Notes: generated from the sequence alone by a model not told the origin. Counted from the first letter of the stretch, positions 41,214 to 51,882 are shown. The stretch is 64,000 bases of DNA from Mesorhizobium sp. M2D.F.Ca.ET.226.01.1.1 (GCF_004022705.2 NZ_RZOY02000017.1:26960-90959); one strand, 5' to 3'. Made by a program: numbers and translations.

Positions 41214-41365
41214 CTTCGCGGCCGAAACACGAAGCGCGAGGGTCTTCGAGCACGGCAGAATACCTGCCGAAGCTGCTGACAGACAGTTGTCAGGATCGCT
41301 TCTTTATGTTGCCCTGCCACCAGCGGAATCCCGGCGTGGCGGCAGACAACGGAGAGGTGATTTTG

Positions 41366-41734
41366 ATGACGATTAAGGGAAGCTGCCACTGCAAGGCGAC
41401 AACCTTCGAGGTTGCCGAGGCGCCGCAGACGGTGACGCAATGCACATGCTCGTTCTGCTCGAAGCGGGGATCGCTCTGGGCCTACTATGTGCCGTCGCAA
41501 TTCAGGCTGACGAGCCCGCCCGCCAACGTCTCCTTCTACCGCTGGGGCTCTAAGACCGTAAAGCACGGCTTCTGCGCCACCTGCGGCTGCGGCACGTTCA
41601 CCGAAACGCCCGACTGGTCGACCGGCAAGCCGGATTTCGACAACCCGAAGATCAGCGTCAATTCGCGGCTGTTCGACGATTTCGATCTGGACAATGTCGA
41701 GGTGGTGGTCATCGACGGCAAGAATTTGTGGTAG
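41366..41734 (+). CDS. GFA-family protein, copy 2
   Basis: 122 residues, one GFA domain with zinc cysteines in GSCHCKATTF, CTCSFCSKRG and CATCGCGTF. It is only distantly similar to the copy at 40135, so this is not a recent duplication. GGAGAGG precedes ATG 41366. Zinc-binding, substrate unknown. It may be co-transcribed with the secreted protein upstream (152 bp apart). Confidence 0.88.
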   Translation: MTIKGSCHCKATTFEVAEAPQTVTQCTCSFCSKRGSLWAYYVPSQFRLTSPPANVSFYRWGSKTVKHGFCATCGCGTFTETPDWSTGKPDFDNPKISVNSRLFDDFDLDNVEVVVIDGKNLW

Positions 41735-41872
41735 AGGCGCAACGGGACTGATCGCCGAAACTTGGCCGGCCGCATTCCCGTTCCGTTTTTCGCCGCATTT
41801 CATGTTACAAGGCTGCGGAAGGGCTGATTTGGCGCGGCCGCAATGGCCGCGAGTTGGAGAGGGACCAATCAC

Positions 41873-42523
41873 ATGAAGAAGACTGTGCTCGTCGCCGTGG
41901 CGACGGCTCTGCTGGTGAGCGCCTGCACTACCACCGATCCTTATACCGGCGACCAGAAGATTTCCAACACGGCGGCCGGTGCCGGCCTCGGCGCGCTGGC
42001 AGGCGCCAGCCTTGGCCTGCTCGCCGGTGGCAATGACCGCCGCAACGCTTTGATCGGCGCCGGCATCGGCGCGCTGGCCGGCGGTGCGATCGGCGCGACG
42101 ATGGACCAGAACGAGGCGGAGCTTCGCCGCCAGTTGCAGGGCACCGGCGTCAGCGTCACCCGTAGCGGCGACCAGATCATCCTCAACATGCCGTCCGACA
42201 TCACCTTCAACGTTGACCAGGACGCGGTGAAGCCGGGCTTCTATCCGGTGCTGAATTCGGTCGCGCTTGTGCTGAAGAAGTTCCGCCAGACCACCGTCGA
42301 CGTCTTCGGCCACACCGATTCGACTGGCGGCGACCAGCATAATTTCGATCTGTCGCAGCGCCGCGCGCTCGCCGTCGCCAATTACCTGGCCGGCCAGGGC
42401 GTCGATCAGCGCCGCTTCGCCGTCACCGGCTTCGGCAAGACGCGCCCGATCGCATCCAATGCGACGGCCGCCGGGCGCGAGCAGAACCGGCGCGTCGAAA
42501 TCCAGCTGTCGCCGCTCACCTGA
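41873..42523 (+). CDS. OmpA-family lipoprotein with glycine-zipper region
   Basis: 216 residues. Lipoprotein leader with lipobox VSAC (Cys at about residue 18). Residues 35-75 are a glycine-zipper (AGAGLGALAGASLGLLAGG, ALIGAGIGALAGGAIGA). The C-terminal OmpA domain (about 100-210) has DVFGHTDSTGG and the NFDLSQRRALAVANYL peptidoglycan-binding helix. It ties the outer membrane to the wall. A strong terminator follows. Confidence 0.93.
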   Translation: MKKTVLVAVATALLVSACTTTDPYTGDQKISNTAAGAGLGALAGASLGLLAGGNDRRNALIGAGIGALAGGAIGATMDQNEAELRRQLQGTGVSVTRSGDQIILNMPSDITFNVDQDAVKPGFYPVLNSVALVLKKFRQTTVDVFGHTDSTGGDQHNFDLSQRRALAVANYLAGQGVDQRRFAVTGFGKTRPIASNATAAGREQNRRVEIQLSPLT

Positions 42524-42560
42524 GGCAAAGCCGGCCGAAGAGGCGCATTTCTCGCGAAGC

Positions 42561-42590
42561 AAAACGGCCCCGTACGGGGCCGTTTTTTTT
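42561..42590 (+). terminator. Terminator of the OmpA-family gene
   Basis: AAAACGGCCCCGT/ACGGGGCCGTTTT palindrome (42561-42586) followed by more T, ideal for plus-strand termination. Confidence 0.92.
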
Positions 42591-42776
42591 GGCATTGCCC
42601 AAGGATGGGTCGAAGGTCTTAGGCCATTAGCTTGTTCTAATTGATACTTTTCCAGAACCGGGGAAAGGACTACCATCGTGCTGTTCCAGAGGGGATGGGG
42701 CGGTCAAACCGGCCGCGCAATCGCATCTGCCGCCCCGATCTTGCACGGCCAGATCAAGGGAATCTGGGAGGAATGC

Positions 42777-43385
42777 ATGACAAAAACAGCTCGTCTCGGG
42801 CGCTGCGGCGTCCTCGTTTTGGCAGGCCTTATCGGCACATGGCTCGGCTCCGCCGCGGCCCAGGCCGAGGATGCCAACAAGGCCGACATCGAAGCCTTGA
42901 AGAAATCGCTGGCCAAATATGAAGATTACACGGCCGCCATCCGCGACCTCTATCTGTCGACCGAAGGCTGCGTCTACTATTCCGGCGAGAAGATTGACGG
43001 CGCGATGTACTATCCCAAGGGCGCCATGGGCGTCCATTTCGTCAACGTCCCGAGTATCGGCAAGCCGCTCGACCCGATGAAGCCCAACGTCCTGATCTAC
43101 GAGCCGACGAAGAAGGGTTTCAAGTTGGTGGGCGTGGAATGGCTGGTTCCTTTGACGCCGGACGTGAAGGAAGCTCCGAAGCTGTTTGGCCAGAAATTCA
43201 TGGGGCCGATGGAAGGACACTACCCGCTCATCCCGAGGGAGTTCGTCCACTACGACCTGCATGCCTGGCTGTTCAGGGACAATCCGAACGGCATGTTCAC
43301 CCCGACGAACCCGAACGTGAAATGCACCAAGGCCGAGTTCCCGATGCTGGAGAAGCCGACCAAGATGATGCCTGGACCGATGTAG
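42777..43385 (+). CDS. Conserved secreted protein, unknown function
   Basis: 202 residues. Signal peptide to about residue 31 (VLVLAGLIGTWLGSAAAQA). The mature part begins with a helix (IEALKKSLAKYEDYTAAIRDLYL), has GCVYYSGEKIDGAMYYPKGAMGVHFVN, and contains HYDLHAWLFRDNPNGMF near the C-terminus with clustered His. I recognise similar hypothetical proteins in rhizobia, without function. GGGAGGA precedes ATG 42777; an in-frame extension to 42678 is not supported. Confidence 0.8.
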   Translation: MTKTARLGRCGVLVLAGLIGTWLGSAAAQAEDANKADIEALKKSLAKYEDYTAAIRDLYLSTEGCVYYSGEKIDGAMYYPKGAMGVHFVNVPSIGKPLDPMKPNVLIYEPTKKGFKLVGVEWLVPLTPDVKEAPKLFGQKFMGPMEGHYPLIPREFVHYDLHAWLFRDNPNGMFTPTNPNVKCTKAEFPMLEKPTKMMPGPM

Positions 43386-43412
43386 GGCAGGGCGAAAGAC
43401 ACGGCGCAAAGG

Positions 43413-43436
43413 AAACGGCCCCGCTTGGGGCCGTTT
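43413..43436. terminator. Bidirectional terminator between the secreted protein and the helicase
   Basis: AAACGGCCCC (43413-43422), loop GCTT, GGGGCCGTTT (43427-43436). T/A flanks on both sides serve the convergent transcripts. Confidence 0.85.
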
Positions 43437-43462
43437 TCATTCAACCGACGCTGGTACGCAGC

Positions 43463-45001
<1,539 letters not shown>

Positions 45002-45190
45002 GTGTTTGATGTCTTTGGCTGGTTCGGGAAATCGCAACACGCGTTGCGGCAGGCGCCGCGCGCCTGCAAGATTGCGGTTGCAGTTAGGCGCAAGTCCGCG
45101 ATTTGTCAACAGAAACGGGCAGGAATCCGTCGATTGTGAAGACGTAACCTTAATCGCGATGCTTAATCGAAACAGTATCGTAGCGCCGGC

Positions 45191-45964
45191 TCAATAGCGG
45201 AATTGCTCGGCAAGGATACGTTCGTTCCACGAATGGTTCGGATCGAACAGCAAAGTTGCCGTCGCCGTCGGCGATTCCCGCACGGTGACGGAGGCCACCG
45301 CCTTGACCTCGGTATGGTCGGCGGCGGCATTCACCGGGCGCTTTTCGGCTTCCAGAATGTCGAAGCGCACCGTCGCCTTGTTGGACAGCAACGCTCCGCG
45401 CCAACGGCGCGGCCGGAAGGGACTAACCGGCGTCAGCGCCAGCAGCGGCGCATCGAGCGGCAGGATCGGCCCGTGCGCCGACAGATTATAGGCGGTGGAG
45501 CCGGCCGGCGTCGCGATCATTACGCCGTCGCAGTTCAACTCCTCCAGTCGCACCTGGCCGTCGACGGTGATCCGGATCTTCGCCGTCTGGTAGGACTGGC
45601 GCCACAGCGCGACCTCGTTGATGGCCGGCGCCGAAACTGTTTCGCCGTCATGCGTCACGGCAACCATTTCGAGCGGCCGGATCGTCTCGGCGACCGCGGC
45701 GGCGATGCGCTCCTCGAGGCCACCGGCGCGATATTCGTTCATCAGGAAGCCGATGGTGCCACGGTTCATGCCGTAGACCTTCTTGCCCGTGCTCATCGTC
45801 TCGCGCAGCGTCTGCAGCAGAAAACCGTCGCCGCCGAGCGCAATGATGATCTCGGCCTCCCCGACTGGCACCTGGCCATAGCGCGCCGAGAGGCTTTCCA
45901 ACGCCGCGCGGGCGTCGTCGGTGTCTGAAGAGACGAAGGCGAAACGGCTGGCGGCTTTGCTCAT
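45191..45964 (-). CDS. nadK: NAD kinase
   Basis: 257 residues. The GGDGFLL motif (about residue 45) is the phosphate-binding GGDG signature; then MNRGTIGFLMNEY, NEVALWR and TPAGSTAYNLSAHGPIL (substrate site). It phosphorylates NAD to NADP in the cytoplasm. ATG 45964 has GGGAG ahead and gives the usual MSKAASRFAFV start. Monocistronic. Confidence 0.96.
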   Translation of the reverse strand: MSKAASRFAFVSSDTDDARAALESLSARYGQVPVGEAEIIIALGGDGFLLQTLRETMSTGKKVYGMNRGTIGFLMNEYRAGGLEERIAAAVAETIRPLEMVAVTHDGETVSAPAINEVALWRQSYQTAKIRITVDGQVRLEELNCDGVMIATPAGSTAYNLSAHGPILPLDAPLLALTPVSPFRPRRWRGALLSNKATVRFDILEAEKRPVNAAADHTEVKAVASVTVRESPTATATLLFDPNHSWNERILAEQFRY

Positions 45965-46179
45965 GGCTCCCGGAGGGCGACCATTTACCGGGCCGCGCCG
46001 GCGACGGCGTAGCATGCGGCGCCCGTGTCTGTGAAGGGCGCTATGCTTGCGCTGGCGGGCTGGGTCGAGAACACGCGGTCGCGCTTCGTGACAGAGGCGC
46101 AACGAATGTGATGGCCCTAATGGTTAAGACGAAGCTTAAACACTCGTAAAGCCAGATCGATCATGTTAGCCGACAGAGG

Positions 46180-46383
46180 ATGGGTTGGCGGGGGCTGGCC
46201 AGTCGAGAGACCTGTCTATTGCCGGTAACACGTCTGATTATAGTCTTCCTGATGATGGGAAGCTTCGCGCTCATGTTCGCTGAGCTGGTGCGTCATTCCG
46301 AAGAGATGAGCCAGCGGCCGCAGCCGACCACTTCCCGCTGTGGCGATGCCACCGGAACGCCCTGTCCGCAAAGAGCGCTGTAG
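46180..46383 (+). CDS. Possible small membrane protein
   Basis: 67 residues with one hydrophobic helix (about 18-36, RLIIVFLMMGSFALMFAEL) and two Cys near the C-terminus. No family recognised. It lies in the 437-bp gap between NAD kinase and the MBL-fold gene, on the opposite strand. The ribosome site (AGAGG directly at the ATG) is poorly spaced. It could be spurious; the rest of the gap shows nothing else. Confidence 0.35.
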   Translation: MGWRGLASRETCLLPVTRLIIVFLMMGSFALMFAELVRHSEEMSQRPQPTTSRCGDATGTPCPQRAL

Positions 46384-46401
46384 GCTTCGCTTCCCGATCG
46401 C

Positions 46402-47160
46402 TTAGCCGCCTTGCAGGTGGCAGCCAGGCTTGCGCTTGCCAGCGACATATTCGTCGATGAGTTGCCTGTAGCGCACCTTGCCGAAGCTCGGAAAATGGCC
46501 GCCATGCACGACCGAGACGTTCAGCTCGCGCATGGCAAGCAGCGTTCCGACATAGTCATCGATATCGGAGTGATAGACGTCGTCGATCAGCGGCCCGTCA
46601 TAGACGATATCTCCGGACAGCAGGATGCCGGTCTTCTTCTCGTAAAGCGCGATGCCGCCGGGCGAATGTCCAGGCGTATGGAAGACCTCGAAGGCGCGGT
46701 CGCCGAGATCGACGACGTCGCCATGCTCGAGCAGCCTGTTGGCGGGAGCGGGCGGGATACGATAGCTGGCCGTGTCCCAGCCTTGCGGCTGGCGATCGAA
46801 CATCTGCTCATTGGCGTAACGGTCCGCGACCGTCCATTCGTTGCGCGGATCGGCAAGAATTGCCGCTTCCGCCGAATGCACGCAGCGGTCCGGGAACTCA
46901 TGATGGCAGCCGATATGGTCGAAATGCGTGTGGCTGGCGACACAGGTAAGCTTACGCTCGCTGACCAGAGGGACATGACGTTTCAGGCTGAAATGGCCTA
47001 GACCGGTATCGAACAACAGGTCGCGGTCGCGCCCGCGCACATGCCAGATGTTGCAGCGGAAGAACGGCTTTATCCACGGCTCATGGATGAGCGTGATGTC
47101 GTCGCCCATGCGGATGGTTTCGTACCAGTCCGGAGCCTCGATGACCGGAAGCATGCTCAT
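46402..47160 (-). CDS. MBL-fold metallo-hydrolase
   Basis: 252 residues. Metallo-beta-lactamase fold with the metal site SHTHFDHIG (about residue 77), later ligand segments HTPGHSPGGIALYE and LSGDIVYDGPL (Asp), and HGGHFPSF near the end. It hydrolyses an unknown ester or thioester. Only 3 bp separate its start from the stop of the polyamine-type transporter ATPase, so it is the last gene of that operon and probably acts on the imported compound. Confidence 0.9.
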   Translation of the reverse strand: MSMLPVIEAPDWYETIRMGDDITLIHEPWIKPFFRCNIWHVRGRDRDLLFDTGLGHFSLKRHVPLVSERKLTCVASHTHFDHIGCHHEFPDRCVHSAEAAILADPRNEWTVADRYANEQMFDRQPQGWDTASYRIPPAPANRLLEHGDVVDLGDRAFEVFHTPGHSPGGIALYEKKTGILLSGDIVYDGPLIDDVYHSDIDDYVGTLLAMRELNVSVVHGGHFPSFGKVRYRQLIDEYVAGKRKPGCHLQGG

Positions 47161-47163
47161 GGA

Positions 47164-48228
47164 TCAGTCCGCCAGCAGGATGATGTCCTGAGCGTTGCAT
47201 GAAACCGCTGTCGTGTCGCCTGCCTGGACGGTTGTCGAAGCGGGGGTCTTGGCGATGAATTGCAGCGCGGCATCCAGGGCCGAGGTGGCCAGCACGCGCT
47301 TGAAGCTGCCCTGGAAGACGACATCGTCAACCTTGGCAGTGCCGAGCGCGACATCGCCTTTCGCTTCGCCAAGGACGAGATGTTCGGGCCGGACGGCGAG
47401 CACAATTTTGGCACCGGCAGGCGACGCGCCGGGCAGCGAAATCGGCCCGACCGCCGTCGAGGCCGTGACGATCCCGTCCTTCGCCTCGGTCACGGTGCCG
47501 GCAAGGATCGTGCTCTCACCCATGAAGGTAGCGGAAAAACGCGTCGCCGGCCGCGCATAGACCCGCTCCGGCGGGCCCTCGTCCTCGATGCGGCCGTCAT
47601 TCATCACCACGCAATGATCGGCCAGCGCCATCGCTTCTTCCTGGTCGTGGGTGACATGGACAAAGGCGGTGCCGACGCGCTTCTGGATCGCCTTCAGCTC
47701 GTCCTGCATCTGCCGGCGCAGCTTGAGATCCAGCGCACCGAGCGGCTCGTCGAGCAGAAGCACCGCCGGCTCGATGACCAGCGCGCGGGCCAGCGCGACG
47801 CGCTGGCGCTGGCCGCCGGAGAGCTGATGCGGCTTCTTGTCGAAAGCGGACGCCAGCCCGACCAGCGCCAGCGCCTCGCGCGCCTTCGCCGCCCGTGTGG
47901 CGCCGTCGACGCCCTGCATGCGCAGCCCGAAGCCGATATTGGAGCCGACGCTCATATGCGGAAACAGTGCATAGTCCTGAAACACCGTTGTCGTCGGGCG
48001 CTTGGCCGGCGGCACGGCAGTGCAATCCGCGCCGCGAATGAACACCTTGCCTTCGCTCGGCGTGACGAAGCCGCCAAGGATCGAAAGCAGCGTCGTCTTG
48101 CCGGACCCCGAGGGCCCGAGCAGGATCGTGTAGCTGCCGGGCTCGATCGCCAGCGAGACGTTCTTCAGCACCGGCAACTGGCCGAAGCGGTGCGAGACGT
48201 TGCGGATGTCGACCAGGGGTGCGCTCAT
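47164..48228 (-). CDS. ABC transporter ATP-binding protein (PotA-like)
   Basis: 354 residues. Walker A LLGPSGSGKTT, signature LSGGQRQRVALARALV, Walker B VLLLDEPLGALD and the switch VTHDQEEA. The C-terminal TOBE-like domain (about 245-350) fits the CUT1/polyamine family. It powers import by the two permeases next to it. Its ATG at 48228 overlaps the permease stop (ATGA). An in-frame extension upstream overlaps the permease and is not coding. Confidence 0.95.
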   Translation of the reverse strand: MSAPLVDIRNVSHRFGQLPVLKNVSLAIEPGSYTILLGPSGSGKTTLLSILGGFVTPSEGKVFIRGADCTAVPPAKRPTTTVFQDYALFPHMSVGSNIGFGLRMQGVDGATRAAKAREALALVGLASAFDKKPHQLSGGQRQRVALARALVIEPAVLLLDEPLGALDLKLRRQMQDELKAIQKRVGTAFVHVTHDQEEAMALADHCVVMNDGRIEDEGPPERVYARPATRFSATFMGESTILAGTVTEAKDGIVTASTAVGPISLPGASPAGAKIVLAVRPEHLVLGEAKGDVALGTAKVDDVVFQGSFKRVLATSALDAALQFIAKTPASTTVQAGDTTAVSCNAQDIILLAD

Positions 48229-49007
48229 GCCGGCTTTCTCCGCAACAGCGTCAGTTCGAAAAACACTACCAGGACGATGGACACGGCAAAAACCAGCGAG
48301 CCGACGGCATTGGTCTTGGGATTGAGGCCGGAGCGCAGGAGGTTCCAGATTTCCACGGGCAGCGTCGTCTCGAAACGGGTGAGCAGGAAGGAGATGACGA
48401 ACTCGTCCCAGGAGAACGTCATCGACAGGAAGAAGCCGGCGAAGATCGCCGGCGCCATCACCGGCACGGTGATCATCAATAGCACCTTCCATTCGGCCGC
48501 ACCCAGGTCGCGCGCGGCGCGCTCGATGTTGATCTGGTGGTCGCCCATCTGGCTGTAGATGATGGCGAAGCAGAGCGGCAGGTTGATCACGACATGGCCG
48601 ATGCCGGCGGCGAGGAGTGACTTCGGCACGCCGGCCCAGTTGAACAGCACCAGCAGGCCCATGCCGATTATGAGATAGCTGACGGTTAGCGGCAGCGTGA
48701 TCAGCCCGCGCAGGAAGGCCGAGCCCGGCAGCACGAAACGGGAAAAACCCCAAGCCGAGAGGAAGCCGAGCGTGACCGAAGCGAGCGAAGAAAGCACCGC
48801 CACCAGCAGCGAATTGACCAACGCCGAGGTGAGCCGCGTGTCGGAAAGGACCGCCTGGTACCAGCGCAGCGACGGTCCGGTGAAGGGCGGGATCGGGAAC
48901 GAGGTCGCCTGCAGCGAGAACAGCACCAGCACGACCACTGGCAGGAAGATGAAGCCGTAGACGGCGATCGCGTAGACCCAGGCGGCAAAGCGAGCGGCGG
49001 CGCGCAT
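48225..49007 (-). CDS. ABC transporter permease (PotC-like)
   Basis: 260 residues with about six membrane helices, the first at 9-30. The EAA-type coupling loop ERAARDLGAAEWKVLLMITVP is near residue 165. Together with the gene at 49010 it forms the membrane channel of a spermidine/putrescine-type importer. Its start is 2 bp after the previous permease stop. Confidence 0.93.
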   Translation of the reverse strand: MRAAARFAAWVYAIAVYGFIFLPVVVLVLFSLQATSFPIPPFTGPSLRWYQAVLSDTRLTSALVNSLLVAVLSSLASVTLGFLSAWGFSRFVLPGSAFLRGLITLPLTVSYLIIGMGLLVLFNWAGVPKSLLAAGIGHVVINLPLCFAIIYSQMGDHQINIERAARDLGAAEWKVLLMITVPVMAPAIFAGFFLSMTFSWDEFVISFLLTRFETTLPVEIWNLLRSGLNPKTNAVGSLVFAVSIVLVVFFELTLLRRKPA

Positions 49008-49009
49008 GG

Positions 49010-49855
49010 TCAGGCCCGCTCGATCTTCAGCCAGCGCGCGCAGGCGAGATAGGCGATGGTCACCAGCGCCATCAGGATGATCGACAGCGCCGAAGCCAGC
49101 GGGAAATCGCCGCGCCGGCCGATCTGCATCATGACGAGCTGCGGCATGACCAACTCGTTGTTGCCGCCGAGGATCTGCGGCGTGATGTAGTCACCGATGC
49201 AGAGCACGAAGGTGAGGAAGGCGCCGACCATGATGCCGGGTAAGGTCAACGGCAGCACGACATGCAGGAAGGTGCGGATGGGCCCGGCGCCAAGGTCGGC
49301 GGCCGCCTTGCGATAGCTCGGGCTGAGCTGCTTGAGGTTGGCGAAGATCGTCAGCGTCAGCAGCATGACGAAGAAATGCACGAAGCCGGTGACCGTGGCG
49401 AAACGCGTGTTGGCAAGCTGCAGCGGTTCGCCGATCAGGCCTATGCCGGTCAGCGCCCGGTTGATGACGCCGTTCTGCGCCAGCACCAAAAGCCAGGAAT
49501 AGGAGCGCACGACATAGGACGTCCAGAACGGCAGCACGGCCAGCATCAATGCCAGCCGCTGCCAGCGTTCCGGAACCATCTCGGCGAGGATCCAGGCGAA
49601 CGGATAGGCGAGCAGGATAGAGATCACGGTGACGACTGCTGTGACTTCCAGCGAGTTCACCATCGCCCGCCAATAGGATGGATCGGTGAAGAACTGGCTG
49701 TAATTGCCTAAAGTGAAGCCGCCGCCTTCATGCGCCGTGAGGCTGGAAAACCCCATGGCGATGAAGGGCAGCACGAAGAACAGAAGCGTCCATGCCAGCG
49801 CTGGCGTGACCAGCGCCCAGGGCAGGGCACGCGCGTTGTTCCCGGTAACGCTCAT
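49010..49855 (-). CDS. ABC transporter permease (PotB-like)
   Basis: 281 residues, about six membrane helices. The coupling loop is KAAADLGAGPIRTFLHVVLP near residue 200. PotB-type permeases have this longer N-terminus (TPALAWTLLFFVLPFIAMG). ATG 49855 is taken; the frame upstream to 50053 is the antisense-like part of the binding-protein gene. 7 bp separate it from the substrate-binding gene. Confidence 0.93.
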   Translation of the reverse strand: MSVTGNNARALPWALVTPALAWTLLFFVLPFIAMGFSSLTAHEGGGFTLGNYSQFFTDPSYWRAMVNSLEVTAVVTVISILLAYPFAWILAEMVPERWQRLALMLAVLPFWTSYVVRSYSWLLVLAQNGVINRALTGIGLIGEPLQLANTRFATVTGFVHFFVMLLTLTIFANLKQLSPSYRKAAADLGAGPIRTFLHVVLPLTLPGIMVGAFLTFVLCIGDYITPQILGGNNELVMPQLVMMQIGRRGDFPLASALSIILMALVTIAYLACARWLKIERA

Positions 49856-49862
49856 AGCCCGA

Positions 49863-50945
49863 TTACTGCGCTTGCAGCATCTCGGTCCACATGTCCTGCA
49901 TCTTCTTGTCGAGGTCGGCGTTGGGCGCCGGATAGGCCTGTGCGCGGGCAAGGAAGCCGGGCTGCTCGTCGAAGCGCAGGATCTTCTTCTGCTCGTCGGT
50001 GAGCGCCGCTTTCTTGTTCGACGGCATGCCCCAATAGCAGGAGGAGGTGGCAAGCCGTGCCTGGCCCTCCGGGCTCATGATGTACTGGATGAATTTCAGC
50101 GCCAGGTCCTTGTTCTTGGAATCCTTGAACATGGCGAGCGACTGCGACCACAGAACCGCGCCTTCCTTGGGGATGGAGAAGTCCAGCGCCGGATTCTCCT
50201 TGGCAAGCCCCGCCGTCACCCACTCGCCGCCGCCGACCAGTATGTCGACTTCGCCTGTGGCGAGAGCTGTCTGGCTGGCGGTGACTTCACCGACCAGCTT
50301 GGCATTGGCCTTCATCTTGAGGAGCTCGGCCTTCAGCGCCGGCAGGTCGGCTTCGGTAAGGTCGGCGGTCTTCTTGCCGATAGCCAGCGCCGCCATGCCG
50401 ATCACCGGCAGGTAGTAATCGTAGATCGCGACCTTGCCCTTGTATTTGTCGCTGATCAGCGAGGCCAGAGACTGCATGTCGGCCGGATCGACCTTGGTCT
50501 TGTTGAAGCCGATCGTGTTGTAGCCGAATTTTTCGGTGATCCCGTAGCGCTTGCCGTCGACGACGGTCGACTTGTCCATCTTCACCTCCGAGAAGAGATC
50601 GGCGAAGGGCAGCTTGTCCTCGGGCAGCGGCTCGAACAGGCCTTTTTCGACGCCGCGCGGAACGTCGATGCTATCGATCACCATCACGTCCCAGTCGCCG
50701 GGCTGCGACTGATCGACGATGGCCAGCCCCGCGCCGGTGCCCTCGAACTCCTTGACGTTGACCTTGACGTCGTTGGCCTTCTCGAAAGGCTCGAGCAGCG
50801 CCGGATCGGAGTGATCGCACCAGATCAGCGCGTTGAGGTCGGCGGCCTCAGCGGCACCGGCCGCGAGCAGTAGCGCCGCTGTCGCGCAGGCAGCTGCGAG
50901 ATGAGACTTCAGGGTGGAAAGCGGATTCCGAGCGGTGATGGTCAT
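49863..50945 (-). CDS. Extracellular solute-binding protein (PotD-like)
   Basis: 360 residues. Signal peptide to about residue 34 (ATAALLLAAGAAEA). The mature start DLNALIWCDHSDPALLEPFEKAND and the FIQYIMSPEGQARLA region fit polyamine/putrescine-binding proteins (PotD/PotF); whether the ligand is a polyamine is inferred. First gene of the five-gene operon (binding protein, two permeases, ATPase, MBL hydrolase), divergent from the TetR regulator with two palindromic sites between. Confidence 0.92.
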   Translation of the reverse strand: MTITARNPLSTLKSHLAAACATAALLLAAGAAEAADLNALIWCDHSDPALLEPFEKANDVKVNVKEFEGTGAGLAIVDQSQPGDWDVMVIDSIDVPRGVEKGLFEPLPEDKLPFADLFSEVKMDKSTVVDGKRYGITEKFGYNTIGFNKTKVDPADMQSLASLISDKYKGKVAIYDYYLPVIGMAALAIGKKTADLTEADLPALKAELLKMKANAKLVGEVTASQTALATGEVDILVGGGEWVTAGLAKENPALDFSIPKEGAVLWSQSLAMFKDSKNKDLALKFIQYIMSPEGQARLATSSCYWGMPSNKKAALTDEQKKILRFDEQPGFLARAQAYPAPNADLDKKMQDMWTEMLQAQ

Positions 50946-50983
50946 CGAGTGTTCTCCCTGCCTTGCTGGCTTGTTGGAAGAAA

Positions 50984-51013
50984 AGTTGAACCAATTCTAA
51001 AATTGAGTCAATT
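50984..51013. promoter_or_regulatory. Paired operator-like palindromes
   Basis: AATTGAGTCAATT (51001-51013) is a perfect palindrome about its central G. AGTTGAACCAATT (50984-50996) matches it at 10 of 13 positions. Centres are 17 bp apart, in the 93-bp divergent gap between the transporter operon and the TetR gene. Likely TetR-binding sites; inferred. Confidence 0.6.
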
Positions 51014-51038
51014 ATGATTTTGTGGCAAAGAGGCTGAT

Positions 51039-51653
51039 ATGAGCGGATTGCGCGAACGGCAGAAGGCGGACCGACACCGCCGCATCATCGATGCGGCCAC
51101 CGCACTTTTCCGCGAGGCTGGCTATGAAGGCGCCAAGATCGAGGCGATCGCTGCCCAGGCCGAGGTTTCAATCGGCACCATCTACAATTACTACCAGAAC
51201 AAGGGCGACATCCTCGGCGCCATCGTTTCCCTGGAAGTCAACGAGGTGCTGAATGCCGGGCGAGCGGTGGTCGCCAGCCCGCCCGCCAATGTCGGCGACG
51301 CGCTGGACACGCTGATCGGCATCTATATCGAGCACTCGCTGAACTATCTCAGCAAGGAGATGTGGCGCCAGGCGATGGCGATCTCGACGCAATTGCCCGA
51401 CAGCCCCTTCGGCCAGGCCTACACCGCGCTCGACCGGGAACTGACCAAACAAATTAGCGCGCTGATCGCGCGCCTGCAGGAACTCGGCCTCGTGCGCTCG
51501 GATATAGACGGGCCTGCGGTGGGCGAGCTGATCTTCAACAACATGAACATGATGTTCATCGAGTTCGTGAAGCGCGACGAGGCCAAGATACCGGAGCTGC
51601 GCGCGGCGATACGGAGGCAGAATAGGATAGTGGTGGCGGCAATCGGAATGTGA
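51039..51653 (+). CDS. TetR-family transcriptional regulator
   Basis: 204 residues. N-terminal HTH (about 10-58): RRIIDAATALFREAGYEGAKIEAIAAQAEVSIGTIYNYYQNKGD, the TetR signature. The C-terminal ligand domain is all-helical. It is divergent from the PotD-type operon and probably represses it and itself. A weak ribosome site (AGAGG) precedes the ATG. Confidence 0.92.
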   Translation: MSGLRERQKADRHRRIIDAATALFREAGYEGAKIEAIAAQAEVSIGTIYNYYQNKGDILGAIVSLEVNEVLNAGRAVVASPPANVGDALDTLIGIYIEHSLNYLSKEMWRQAMAISTQLPDSPFGQAYTALDRELTKQISALIARLQELGLVRSDIDGPAVGELIFNNMNMMFIEFVKRDEAKIPELRAAIRRQNRIVVAAIGM

Positions 51654-51681
51654 AAGCGAAAACGCTACCGCCGAAGTGCCC

Positions 51682-51882
51682 CTATCGGTTGATCAGCCAA
51701 AGGATCGCCGAGAGCACAACGCTGATCAGTATCCCCGTGGTGATGGGAACGCAGAGCCTGAAATTCTCACGCTCGATCACGATGTCACCGGGCAGCCTGC
51801 CAAGGCCGATCCGGGTCACCAAGGGCCACAGCAGGCCGATGGCAACTATGCAGAGACCGACGACGATCAGTGTGCGCGACAT
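51682..51882 (-). CDS. DUF2905 small membrane protein
   Basis: 66 residues: two transmembrane helices (3-22 and 44-63) joined by GLGRLPGDIVIERENFRL, the DUF2905 signature. Function unknown; conserved across many bacteria. The frame is open far upstream, but the ATG at 51882 gives the family length. Converges with the TetR gene. Confidence 0.9.
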   Translation of the reverse strand: MSRTLIVVGLCIVAIGLLWPLVTRIGLGRLPGDIVIERENFRLCVPITTGILISVVLSAILWLINR

